The notes: generated by a model from the sequence alone, not told the origin. A stretch of DNA of 10,727 bases from Prevotella sp. UBA4268 (GCA_002395135.1 DGWC01000098.1:317-11043); one strand, 5' to 3'; numbered from the stretch's first letter, positions 1-6,963 are shown. A program made the numbers and translations.

Positions 1-2
1 AG

Positions 3-605
3 ATTATCCAGCAGATGCAGGAAGAAACCGGTGCTACCATCGTGATTGACGAGGTAGATGGTGTGGGCAAGGTGCAGGTGAGCGCTCCCAACAAGGAGAG
101 CATCGACGCTGCCATCCGCAAGATTCGTGCCATCGTTGCCGTTCCCGAAGTGGGAGAGGTTTACGAAGGAACCGTGCGTTCCATCATGCCTTACGGCTGC
201 TTCGTGGAGATTATGCCGGGCAAAGACGGACTGCTGCACATCAGCGAGATTGACTGGAAGCATCTGGAAACCGTTGAAGAAGCCGGCTTGAAGGAAGGTG
301 ACAAGATCACAGTGAAACTCCTGGAGATCGACGCAAAGACGGGTAAGTATAAACTCTCTCATCGCGTGCTCATCCCGAAACCAGAGGGATACGTGGAGCG
401 CGAGCGTCGTCCTCGTCCCGAGCGCGGCGAGCGCCGTCAGCGCAACGACCGCAACAATGGCGAGCGCCGTCAGCGCAACGACCGCAACAATGGCGAGCGC
501 CAAAACCGCTTTGAGAACAACGAGAGCCGCAGCGAGTATCACGATCCGATGGCTGAGCATGAGCCGAAGGATTTCAACGACTCTCTTGACCACATGGATT
601 TCTAA
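3..605 (+). CDS. pnp: Polyribonucleotide nucleotidyltransferase (PNPase), C-terminal part; 5' end outside window
   Basis: PNPase is a cytoplasmic phosphorolytic 3'-to-5' exoribonuclease of mRNA decay. Only the RNA-binding C-terminus is visible; both catalytic RNase PH domains lie upstream of the window. The frame is open from base 3 and the ATG at 15 is internal. Visible residues 1-48 match the end of a KH domain ([15 protein letters not shown], then a helix ending AIRKIRAI). Residues about 51-125 are an S1 domain ([40 protein letters not shown]). The last 70 or so residues are a low-complexity Arg/Asn/Glu tail ending in an acidic stretch, partly made of an 11-residue repeat. Such basic tails are probably disordered and may bind RNA, which is inference. 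A terminator follows 25 nt after the stop, so pnp ends its transcription unit here. Confidence 0.95.
   Translation: MIQQMQEETGATIVIDEVDGVGKVQVSAPNKESIDAAIRKIRAIVAVPEVGEVYEGTVRSIMPYGCFVEIMPGKDGLLHISEIDWKHLETVEEAGLKEGDKITVKLLEIDAKTGKYKLSHRVLIPKPEGYVERERRPRPERGERRQRNDRNNGERRQRNDRNNGERQNRFENNESRSEYHDPMAEHEPKDFNDSLDHMDF
426..501 (+). repeat. 33-bp perfect tandem repeat within the pnp tail
   Basis: Two identical 33-bp copies (426-458 and 459-491) are followed by a 10-bp start of a third (492-501). Each copy encodes the 11 residues [11 protein letters not shown]. Because 33 is a multiple of three, gain or loss of a copy keeps the frame. The perfect identity at DNA level suggests recent duplication by slippage. 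Confidence 0.9.
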
Positions 606-630
606 AGAGTTGCGAAACCATACACAGTGA

Positions 631-665
631 GGGCCTGCCGGCGAATTGCCGACAGGTCTTTTTTT
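631..665 (+). terminator. Rho-independent terminator of pnp
   Basis: The stem pairs CCTG-C-CGGC (634-642) with GCCG-A-CAGG (648-656) around a 5-nt loop. There is one C/A mismatch, and G-C or G-U pairs can extend the base outward to 631/659. A run of seven T follows at 659-665. It lies 25 nt after the pnp stop and upstream of the next promoter box. Confidence 0.85.
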
Positions 666-732
666 ATATCCGTTATTTCGCCTCTTAACCAAAATTAATC
701 AGTTTCCTTCCCGCCGTTTTGTGTTATTTATT

Positions 733-740
733 TACTTTTG
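733..740 (+). promoter_or_regulatory. Bacteroidota-type -7 box (TACTTTTG) for the phosphoesterase unit
   Basis: The sequence TACTTTTG is a perfect match to the TAnnTTTG -7 element recognised by the Bacteroidota housekeeping sigma factor. It lies about 42 nt upstream of the ATG at 783, after the pnp terminator. I see no good TTTG -33 element at the expected 19-21 nt spacing; the only nearby TTTG (718-721) is too close. The box is therefore convincing but the full promoter is only probable. Confidence 0.55.
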
Positions 741-782
741 CTACACAGTGAAAGAGAATTCTGACAGCAAAGAGCATACAAT

Positions 783-1607
783 ATGATACTAAAAGAACTG
801 AGACAACGCTCTGTTATCATGGCCGTCGTGGTGCTGGTTGCCCTGTCGTCGTGCGGAGACTGGTTCGACACGCATCCCTATGATGTGTATTTCGACGGAG
901 AAACGTACATCAACGGCAAGCAGATGAAAACCATTGAAGAGCGTTTCGCCGACAAAGACACGCTGCGCATCGCATTCATCAGCGACACGCACGGGTGGTA
1001 TACTGACATGAAAGACGAGATTGCCGCCCTGAACCAGCGCACCGACATCGATTTCGTGATCCATTGCGGCGACCTCACCGACACGGGCACGGCCAAGGAA
1101 TATGTGTGGGCGCGCGACATTCTTTCGCAGTTGCACTGTCCCTATGTGGCCCTGATCGGCAACCACGATTTTCTTGGCACGGGCGATCAGACCTACCAGG
1201 TGATGTACGGGAAGATGGATTTCTCGTTCATCGCCTCGCATGTCAAGTTCGTATGCCTGAACACCAATGCCACAGAGTATGACTATATGGCTGCCGTGCC
1301 GAACTTCGACTTCATGGAAGAGGAGACGACTGCCAATGCGGAGCGCTTCAGCCGAAGCGTGCTCGTGATGCACGCACCGCCCTACAGCGACCAGTTCAAC
1401 AACAACGTGTGTAAAGCCTTCCGCCGCTATCTTGACTTCTTCCCCGGCCTGATGTGCTGCGTATACGGGCACAACCACAATGACCAGGTGGACGATCTAT
1501 ATAACGACGGCCTGCTCTTCTATGCCATCGACAGCGCTTCGCACCGCAACTACCGCATCATGACCATTACCCCCGACAACTATGAAATGGAGCAAGTTTT
1601 TTATTAG
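783..1607 (+). CDS. Calcineurin-like metallophosphoesterase, predicted lipoprotein
   Basis: This 274-residue protein belongs to the calcineurin-like phosphoesterase superfamily, enzymes that hydrolyse phosphomono- or diesters with a two-metal centre. The metal-ligand motifs appear in order: D68-x-H70 (ISDTHG), GD97 (CGDLTD), GNH128D (IGNHDF), H197 (VMHAPP) and G-H230-N-H232 (YGHNHND). All key residues are present, so an active enzyme is expected. The N-terminus has a basic start, a hydrophobic stretch (residues 11-21) and a lipobox ending LSSC24, so it is probably lipid-anchored outside the cytoplasm; the start at 783 gives this complete signal. The substrate cannot be told from sequence. It follows the pnp terminator and a -7 box, and its 3' end overlaps the next gene by 26 nt, suggesting translational coupling and a shared envelope role (inference). 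Confidence 0.9.
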   Translation: MILKELRQRSVIMAVVVLVALSSCGDWFDTHPYDVYFDGETYINGKQMKTIEERFADKDTLRIAFISDTHGWYTDMKDEIAALNQRTDIDFVIHCGDLTDTGTAKEYVWARDILSQLHCPYVALIGNHDFLGTGDQTYQVMYGKMDFSFIASHVKFVCLNTNATEYDYMAAVPNFDFMEEETTANAERFSRSVLVMHAPPYSDQFNNNVCKAFRRYLDFFPGLMCCVYGHNHNDQVDDLYNDGLLFYAIDSASHRNYRIMTITPDNYEMEQVFY

Positions 1608-2241
1608 CATGTTATTTCTGCTGGCTGCCGCAAACGTGATGGCCGACAGCATTTACGTGGAACAAAGAGAAGAAAGCAAATACGACAAGCGCGTGCACCG
1701 CTACCGCAAGCACTGGGCAGCGCTCATACCCACGCAGTTCGTGATTCAGAACGCGGGAAACATGGGAGCACTGTCGGCAGGTATCGGCTGGGACTATGGC
1801 AACCGGAAACAATGGGAGACCGACTTGCTCGTGGGCTTTATCCCCAAGCACCAGAGTTCGCGCGCCAAGATGACGATGACGCTCAAGGAAAACTATCTGC
1901 CGTGGAGCATCAGTCTGAAACGCGGATGGAGCATTGAGCCACTCTCGGCGAGCGTATATATCAATACTGTGTATGGCGATGAGTTCTGGAAGAGCCAGCC
2001 GGGGCGCTATCCCAGCAAGTATTACAATTTCATGTCCACGAAATTCCGTCTGAACATTGCAGTGGGGCAGCGTGCCACTTTGCAGATTCCCCAGAACAAG
2101 CGGTGGCGTTCCAAGAGCATCAGCCTGTTTTATGAAGTAGGAACGTGCGATCTCTATCTGCGTGCCAAGTATTTCGACCGCAATGTTCCTCTCAAAGATG
2201 TGCTCGGCCTTTCTGTCGGCCTGAAGTTTCAGACGCTGTGA
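1582..2241 (+). CDS. Secreted protein of unknown function, probable small outer-membrane beta-barrel
   Basis: I do not recognise a named family with certainty. The 219-residue product has a Sec signal peptide: basic MKWSK, a hydrophobic core and a likely cleavage site after VMA (residue 21). The rest has alternating polar/hydrophobic segments rich in Tyr, Trp and Gly (LSAGIGWDYGN, WETDLLVGFI, FRLNIAVGQRATL, SISLFYEVGTCDLYL) and ends LSVGLKFQTL. This looks like beta strands of a small outer-membrane barrel, though the terminal residue is Leu, not the usual Phe or Tyr. The ATG at 1582 was chosen because the in-frame ATG at 1609, just after the upstream stop, would remove the basic n-region of the signal. 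The 26-nt overlap with the phosphoesterase points to coupled translation and linked function. It is the last plus-strand gene before the convergent gap. Confidence 0.75.
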   Translation: MKWSKFFISMLFLLAAANVMADSIYVEQREESKYDKRVHRYRKHWAALIPTQFVIQNAGNMGALSAGIGWDYGNRKQWETDLLVGFIPKHQSSRAKMTMTLKENYLPWSISLKRGWSIEPLSASVYINTVYGDEFWKSQPGRYPSKYYNFMSTKFRLNIAVGQRATLQIPQNKRWRSKSISLFYEVGTCDLYLRAKYFDRNVPLKDVLGLSVGLKFQTL

Positions 2242-2325
2242 TGCGCTGCGTGGCTGCTCGTGAAAGCATTCTTAGTAACGTTGTCAGCATTCATTTGTAT
2301 TCTTCGAAGTGTTCATACGTATTGT

Positions 2326-2365
2326 GCAAAGCATTCATTTGCTTGTTGCAAACCAATGCTTTTGC
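2326..2365. other. Long imperfect stem-loop inside the 22-bp array
   Basis: The left arm GCAAAGCATTCATTTGC (2326-2342) pairs with GCAAACCAATGCTTTTGC (2348-2365) around the 5-nt loop TTGTT. About 15 base pairs form, with two adjacent mismatches and one bulged T. No T-run follows on either strand, so it is not a standard intrinsic terminator. Its place between convergent genes would allow a role at transcript 3' ends on both strands. Confidence 0.55.
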
Positions 2366-2412
2366 TTGTCGAAACCAATGCTTTGCTGGGCGCGGAGCGG
2401 CGTGCTGCATCA

Positions 2413-2500
2413 GCAAATCAATTTGATTTACCGTGCAAATCAAATTGATTTATTTTTCAAATTAAATTGAATTACCTCGCAAATCATATTGATTTACTTT
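2413..2500. repeat. Four 22-bp A/T-rich units, each with a 15-nt dyad
   Basis: Units begin at 2413, 2435, 2457 and 2479 with exact 22-bp spacing. Each carries a dyad of the form AAATCAA-N-TTGATTT: perfect in the first two (AAATCAATTTGATTT and AAATCAAATTGATTT), imperfect in the third and fourth. Linkers between dyads are 7 nt. The spacing is about two DNA helical turns, so any bound dimers would lie on one face of the helix. Confidence 0.75.
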
Positions 2501-2580
2501 TCGGAAGCAATGCCTTGGAGCGTGGATTCCATCCTTTCCGGTGCTCCAAAGCGATGCTATGGCGGATGTTTTCCCATTTA

Positions 2581-2603
2581 TTCTGCAGGCAATAGCCGCA
2601 GAA
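2581..2603. other. Nine-base-pair hairpin near the 3' side of the SusD gene
   Basis: TTCTGC (2581-2586) pairs with GCAGAA (2598-2603), and GGC with GCC closes an AATA loop, with one bulged A. It lies 56 nt beyond the SusD stop on the minus strand. No U-rich tail follows on that strand (AATAAATGGG), so a terminator role is only possible. Confidence 0.35.
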
Positions 2604-2658
2604 GAATGCGGGCAGGGTGTGAATTAGGGTAGATGGGGCGTGTGCGCTCTGCAGACGG

Positions 2659-4290
2659 TTAGTAGCCCGGATTCTGCGTCCACGAGGGGTGCATCAACAT
2701 GAGATCGGCAGGAATGGGGAACACGGTGGTATGCCCGTTTTCCTCGTCGGGCACTTGCGGACGGTCGGTATACGGGTTGCCGTAGATGCCGAAGCGCACC
2801 ATGTCGTTGCGGCGCCAGCCCTCCCATGCCAGTTCCAGATAGCGCTCGTTGATGATGTTGTCAAGGTTTGCCGTAATAGCGGGCAGTCCCACTCGGCTGC
2901 GCACTTTGTTCAGGTCGCTGCTGCCGTCGCTGCCGTTTCTTGTCAGAGCCTCTGCTCTCATGAGCAGCACGTCGGCAAAGCGGAAGAGCACGATGTCGTT
3001 GTTGCAGGCGCGGCCGTCGGCATTGGCGTTGGGATCGTTGGCATATTTGCGCAGACGTGCGCCTGTGGTCTTCTCATAAGTAGTCCCGGTGAGGTCGAGT
3101 TTCACCAGCATGGGGTAATAGATGAGCGGCGATTTGCCGTCGTCGTCCATCACCGTCTTTCCGTTTTCTTTCACGGTGCCGGCATAGAAGGTCATGTAGA
3201 ACCGCGGGTCCTCGTTGCTTTCGTTGAGATGGAAGGCGCGGATGATGTCCAGGGTGGCGCAGGTGCCGTTTTCTGAGCCACCGCCCAGGGCTGCTCCATG
3301 GCTGTAATGGCGCGAGCGGAAGAAATAGGTGTACCAGTTGCTGTACAGCGTGGGGTCCATCGGGATGGTGAAAATATTCTCGCGCGACGATTCGTTGGTG
3401 GGGCAGAAGTTGGTGGTGAAAGTGGGTTCCAACTGGTAGTCGTATTGCTCAATGCTGTCGCAGCAGGCCTTGCAGTATTCCCATGCGTTGAGACTCTTGG
3501 CCTGGTGCTGGAAGAGGATGGTCGAGCCCGACGGTTTGGGCGTGGTGGTCCAGTTGTCGTGCGTATACACTTCAGCGTTGATGGCGAGTTTGGCGAGCAG
3601 GAAGAAGGCCACGGGTCGGGTGATGCGGCCGTAGTATTCGCCGGGTATGTTGCTTTTCTGCGTTGCCAGCAGGGGCAGTGCGCCTTGCAGTTCCTTGACG
3701 GCAAACCAGAACACTTCGCTACGCTTGCTCTGCTGTATGTCGTTGGTCTTAAGGTGGGTAGATGTGACGAGGGGGATGTTGCCAAAGAGGTCCATCAGAT
3801 AGAAGTAGTACATGGCTCTGACGGCCCTCAGTTCTGCTTCGTAAGAAATGAGTTCCTGCATGTCGCTGTTGTGCGTGGCCATGAAACTGTTTACCCGCTC
3901 TATGCCGTCGTTGCAGGTTATTACCACCTGGTAGAGATATTCCCACATGTCTTTCATCGAGGCCGTTCCTGGTGTCCATGTGTGCAGGAAAAGCGTCTGC
4001 CAGAATCCTCCGTCATACCAGTCGCCTCCCCTTGTGGGCATGATGGCTTCGTCGGTGGTGAGCGAGTTGAAGTCGAACACGCCTCGCCCTGTGCCTTGCA
4101 GTCCCTTGGAGTCTTGGTTTCCGCCGATGTTGTTGTAAACGGCGAGAACGGCATTGTTTCTCAGATCGGCAATGCTGTTGTAGGCCTGTTCTTCGGTGAG
4201 CGACCCGTCGGGATGCTCTTCAAGGAAAGAATTGCATGCCGTGAGGATGCATGCTGCCAGGAGCGTGATGATACATTTAGCGTGGTTCAT
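2659..4290 (-). CDS. SusD/RagB-family outer-membrane nutrient-binding lipoprotein
   Basis: SusD-like proteins are surface lipoproteins that sit as a lid on a SusC TonB-dependent transporter and help capture glycans, peptides or other ligands. The 543-residue product is of normal length. It has a lipoprotein signal with lipobox LTAC19, then the typical start NSFLEEHPDGSLTEEQAYNS. Family segments include EAELRAVRAMYYFYLMDLFGNIPLV (about 151-175) and RITRPVAFFLLAKLAINAEVYT (about 222-243) in the TPR-like helical region. The conserved C-terminus has INERYLELAWEGWRRNDMVRFG (about 480-501) and ends at FPIPADLMLMHPSWTQNPGY. It starts 15 nt after the stop of the SusC-like gene, so the two are one transcription unit. 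The gene is intact although its SusC partner is interrupted. The ligand cannot be inferred; no glycoside hydrolase, peptidase or sulfatase is nearby. Confidence 0.93.
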   Translation of the reverse strand: MNHAKCIITLLAACILTACNSFLEEHPDGSLTEEQAYNSIADLRNNAVLAVYNNIGGNQDSKGLQGTGRGVFDFNSLTTDEAIMPTRGGDWYDGGFWQTLFLHTWTPGTASMKDMWEYLYQVVITCNDGIERVNSFMATHNSDMQELISYEAELRAVRAMYYFYLMDLFGNIPLVTSTHLKTNDIQQSKRSEVFWFAVKELQGALPLLATQKSNIPGEYYGRITRPVAFFLLAKLAINAEVYTHDNWTTTPKPSGSTILFQHQAKSLNAWEYCKACCDSIEQYDYQLEPTFTTNFCPTNESSRENIFTIPMDPTLYSNWYTYFFRSRHYSHGAALGGGSENGTCATLDIIRAFHLNESNEDPRFYMTFYAGTVKENGKTVMDDDGKSPLIYYPMLVKLDLTGTTYEKTTGARLRKYANDPNANADGRACNNDIVLFRFADVLLMRAEALTRNGSDGSSDLNKVRSRVGLPAITANLDNIINERYLELAWEGWRRNDMVRFGIYGNPYTDRPQVPDEENGHTTVFPIPADLMLMHPSWTQNPGY

Positions 4291-4305
4291 GACTGTTAGG
4301 TTTGC

Positions 4306-5274
4306 TTAGAAATTGAGTCCGATGCCCACCGTATAGGTGTGGAAGAGCGGGTAGGAGCGTTTGTCGTCAACGCCGAGCGTTCCGTTCACGTTTGAACTGT
4401 TGATCATGGGCGTGAGGCCGCTGTAACTGGTGAACGTGGCCACGTTGTTCATGGTGAGCGTCAGTCGGAGCCCTTCCACGAAACGGTTCTTGCGAAGCGG
4501 CACCTGCCATGCCACGGTGATGTAGTCGATGTTGGCATAATTGCCGTTTTCCAGCCAGTAGTCGGTCACTTCCTGATCCTGGATGTTGGCTTCCGGTGCA
4601 TCTGCCATGATGTTATAGAGCGGGAACGAGGTGACATTCATGTAGGTGAGGCTGGTGCCGTTGAAGATCTTGTGGCCGAAGGCACCGTTCACCTGCATCG
4701 ACACGTCGAAGTTCTTATAGCGGAGCGACACGTTGGAGCCGACGAGCACCTTGGGCATGGCCTGGCCGGCAATGTATCCGCTGCCCACCGAGTATTCATA
4801 TCCGCCGTCGGGCGACTTTACCAGCCCTTCGCTCTTTTTCAGGAAGAACGAGCCCAGCGGCTGTCCCACAATCTGGAAGGTCACGTCGTTGTTGCCATGG
4901 AATCCGGCACCGTTGAGTTTGGCAATGGCCTGCTGCGACGGAGCCTCTAAGTGTTCGCCGTTGTAGTCGCCGCTAAGCGAGAGCAGCCGGTTGCCCTGGA
5001 ATGAGATGTTGCCGTTGATGGTCAGTCCGATGTCTTTGGTCACGATGGGCGTTCCGCCGATGGAGAACTCCAGTCCGTGGTTGCGCATGGATCCGATGTT
5101 GGCCACGAGCGTTCCATACTTGAAGGGCGGCACGCTGACGGTGTAGGGATAGAGCATGTCTTCCACTTTTGTGCGGTAGTAGTTCATGGAGAACAGCAGT
5201 CGGTTGCTGAGCATATGGGCATCGATGCCGAAGTTGATGGTGTGTGAAACCTCCCATTTCAGGTCGGGATTCAC
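4306..5274 (-). CDS. C-terminal fragment of the SusC-like transporter (last barrel third), no export signal
   Basis: This open stretch of about 322 codons follows the TAA in the same frame. It begins with NPDLKWEVSHTINFGIDAHML and NRLLFSMNYYRTKVEDMLY and ends with YPLFHTYTVGIGLNF, the aromatic terminal strand normal for outer-membrane barrels. The only early start candidate is a GTG at 5272-5274, preceded by an A-rich stretch. Re-initiation there is conceivable, but the product would lack a signal peptide and could not reach the outer membrane. I regard it as the distal part of a broken gene, not as an independent protein. Confidence 0.6.
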   Translation of the reverse strand: MNPDLKWEVSHTINFGIDAHMLSNRLLFSMNYYRTKVEDMLYPYTVSVPPFKYGTLVANIGSMRNHGLEFSIGGTPIVTKDIGLTINGNISFQGNRLLSLSGDYNGEHLEAPSQQAIAKLNGAGFHGNNDVTFQIVGQPLGSFFLKKSEGLVKSPDGGYEYSVGSGYIAGQAMPKVLVGSNVSLRYKNFDVSMQVNGAFGHKIFNGTSLTYMNVTSFPLYNIMADAPEANIQDQEVTDYWLENGNYANIDYITVAWQVPLRKNRFVEGLRLTLTMNNVATFTSYSGLTPMINSSNVNGTLGVDDKRSYPLFHTYTVGIGLNF

Positions 5275-5283
5275 GTTTTTGAG

Positions 5284-6963
5284 TTATGCCAGCGACACCA
5301 CGTTGCCGTTGCCTGCTGCCACGAAGCCGTTGGGATTGAGCAGGCTCATGGTGGTGTAACTGTCAATGCCTGCCTGGTTGCCGGCCCATCCGTAGCCGAT
5401 GTTCAGTTTGAGAAAGTTGAAAAGGCGCTGGTTGCGCATGAATTTCTCTTTGGAAACCACCCATGCACCCGACACAGAGGGGAAGAATCCCCACTTGTTG
5501 TTGTCGCCGAACTTGGAGGAACCGTCGGCGCGCAAGGTGAGAGCCACGCTGTATTTGTCGGCAAAGGTGTAGTTGGCTTTCCCCATGAATGAGGTCATCT
5601 TGGGATTCTCGTAATAAGAGTTGGTGCCGCCCCACGGACGAAGAGCGCCGGCCGACAGGTTGTCGTAGCCGAGCAGGTCGGTGGAGAAATTGGTGACGGT
5701 GGTGAAGAAGCCGCGGTGCGTGTCTTTCTGCACCTCGGCGAGCACCATTGCACCGAAATCGTGCTTGCCGATTCTCTTGTTGTAACTGAGAACGGCATTG
5801 CCCAGCAGGTTCTCAGTCTTGGCCGTGGAGCGGTAGGCCTGCGCCTTGTTCCACACCGAGGTGGGCAGGTATTGGGCATTCTGTTCCACGTCGTAGGTGT
5901 ATGTGCCGAAGAGCGTCAACTTGAGATTGGGATGCAGGTTGAAGGTTAATTTGGCGTGTGTGTTGATGTGAGAACTCTCGTCGTGGTCTTTCTCATCCAG
6001 CAATGCCAGGGGATTGTTAATCTGTGAAGCCGACGGATAGCCGTCCCATTGTCCGCTTGCGTTCTGGTAATCGGGGAAGGTGGGATTCCATGCGGCGGCG
6101 GAATAGAATAGTTTCTGCTCGTCGAAGATTTTTCTTTTCTTGCCGGTTGAGCCGAACATACCGATGTCGATGCGCAGCAAGTTGTCGAACATCATTTGCG
6201 TCATGTTCATGTTCGACATGAATGTGCGGTCGCCCATGCGCTTGATGACGGTGTTGTTGTTGATATATCCTAACGAGACGCGGTAGTTTGACTGTTCGGT
6301 ACCGCCGTAGAAGGCGATGTGGTGCTGCTGGGTGAACCCAGTGCGCTGGATGGCTTTCTGGAAATCTGTTGAGGCTCCCAGGTTGATATGGGGCATGTGG
6401 GTGCTGACGGCATAGTCACTGTAGCCGGCGGCAGTGAGCATGTTGAGCGTCTTATAGACGGTAGAGATGCCGAAAGAGCCGTTGTAGTTGACGTGCATTT
6501 GTCCGGCCTTTCCCCTCAGGGTGGTCACTTCAATCACGCCGGCAGCGCCTCGCGACCCATACTGTGAGGTCTCAGAGGCATCCTTCATGATGGTGAAACT
6601 CTCGATGTCGGTGGGGTAGACGCTGGAAAGCAGTGTGAGGTCGCCCATCACACCATCTACGATGATGAGCGGATCGTTGCCGCCCGTGAGAGAGGTGGTG
6701 CCACGAAGGCGTACGGCACTCAAGGCATTGGCTCCATTGCGTTCTACTTGCAAACCGGCAACACGTCCGCGGATGGCATCCAATGCGTTGGTCACCTGAT
6801 CCTTGTTGTTCATCTGGCTCTCATGAATCTTGTTCACGTTGGTGGTGAGAATACTGGCATTTTCCACCGAAGCCCGTGAGCGCAGTGAGTCGCGTTGCTC
6901 TTTTTGGGCTGACAGCGTGATGGCGTGGACGATAACAAAAAGAATCAGGATGGCTTTTTTCAT
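5284..6963 (-). CDS. N-terminal fragment of the SusC-like transporter (signal peptide, plug, first barrel part)
   Basis: This is the translatable 559-residue piece up to the TAA. It has a Sec signal peptide (MKK then hydrophobic to about residue 19, ending LSAQ). About 30 residues follow before the plug starts, where other SusC proteins carry a regulatory beta-sandwich of about 80 residues. Plug motifs are clear: NALDAIRGRVAGLQV (59-73), RLRGTTSLTGGNDPLIIVDG (85-104), then DIESFTIMKDASETSQYGSRGAAGVIEVTT (119-148). Barrel strands follow, including VALTLRADGSSKFG. The fragment stops before the final third of the barrel, so on its own it should not fold into a working transporter and is likely to be degraded in the periplasm (inference). 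The start at 6963 gives the full signal peptide and lies 17 nt after the upstream gene. Confidence 0.75.
   Translation of the reverse strand: MKKAILILFVIVHAITLSAQKEQRDSLRSRASVENASILTTNVNKIHESQMNNKDQVTNALDAIRGRVAGLQVERNGANALSAVRLRGTTSLTGGNDPLIIVDGVMGDLTLLSSVYPTDIESFTIMKDASETSQYGSRGAAGVIEVTTLRGKAGQMHVNYNGSFGISTVYKTLNMLTAAGYSDYAVSTHMPHINLGASTDFQKAIQRTGFTQQHHIAFYGGTEQSNYRVSLGYINNNTVIKRMGDRTFMSNMNMTQMMFDNLLRIDIGMFGSTGKKRKIFDEQKLFYSAAAWNPTFPDYQNASGQWDGYPSASQINNPLALLDEKDHDESSHINTHAKLTFNLHPNLKLTLFGTYTYDVEQNAQYLPTSVWNKAQAYRSTAKTENLLGNAVLSYNKRIGKHDFGAMVLAEVQKDTHRGFFTTVTNFSTDLLGYDNLSAGALRPWGGTNSYYENPKMTSFMGKANYTFADKYSVALTLRADGSSKFGDNNKWGFFPSVSGAWVVSKEKFMRNQRLFNFLKLNIGYGWAGNQAGIDSYTTMSLLNPNGFVAAGNGNVVSLA

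Larger units (their letters stand above)
2264..2572. repeat. Degenerate intergenic array with about 22-bp period (about 14 units)
   Basis: A recurrent core (CATT or CAAT and variants) has its first base at about 2267, 2288, 2310, 2332, 2354, 2376, 2398, 2419, 2441, 2463, 2485, 2508, 2530 and 2552. The intervals are 21-23 nt, mostly exactly 22. Neighbouring units resemble each other most. Units near 2286 and 2330 share AGCATTCATTTG, units at 2352 and 2374 share ACCAATGCTTT, and units at 2413-2500 share AAATCA-like arms. The stretch TCGGAAGCAATGCC at 2501 resembles TCGAAACCAATGCT at 2369, exactly six periods earlier. The period is not a multiple of three, so it is not protein-coding. It fills most of the 417-bp gap between convergent genes; the rest of the gap holds nothing I can name except a hairpin at 2581-2603. 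The outer units are the least certain. Confidence 0.65.
4306..6963 (-). pseudogene. SusC/RagA-family TonB-dependent transporter, interrupted by an in-frame TAA
   Basis: Read as one frame this is an 885-codon SusC-like gene with a single internal TAA at 5284-5286 and no frameshift: the sequence before the stop ends GNGNVVSLA and continues LKNVNPDLKWE, the familiar SusC context around NPDLKWE. SusC proteins are 22-stranded outer-membrane transporters powered by TonB that work with SusD. Signal peptide, plug and both halves of the barrel are recognisable. The usual N-terminal carboxypeptidase-regulatory-like domain is absent, which explains much of the shortfall from about 1000 residues. Downstream coding quality is intact, so the mutation looks recent, or could be an assembly error. 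The gene starts 17 nt after the FMN_bind stop and ends 15 nt before susD, so all three probably share one mRNA. TAA is also the normal stop of several neighbouring genes, so recoding is unlikely. Confidence 0.8.

Noticed and set aside
621..751. The 10-mer TACACAGTGA repeated at 621-630 and 742-751
   Set aside because: A single short repeat 121 nt apart has no further structure around it and may be chance.
2260..2448. Small plus-strand open frames in the convergent gap (for example 62 codons at 2260-2448)
   Set aside because: They run through the 22-bp array, whose period is not a multiple of three. The peptides show no domain and no convincing start signal.
2264..2572. CRISPR array
   Set aside because: The repeat-plus-linker period is only 22 bp, linkers are about 7 nt, units are degenerate and no cas gene is present.
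3298..4299. A 333-codon plus-strand open frame opposite the SusD gene, and a 229-codon minus-strand frame opposite the phosphoesterase (789-1478)
   Set aside because: Both are shadows of well-supported genes and lack recognisable domains.
5284..5286. Stop-codon readthrough or recoding of TAA in the SusC-like gene
   Set aside because: TAA is the normal stop of pnp, susD, the DUF4251-like gene and infB in this window, and no special downstream structure is visible. A nonsense mutation or sequence error is simpler.
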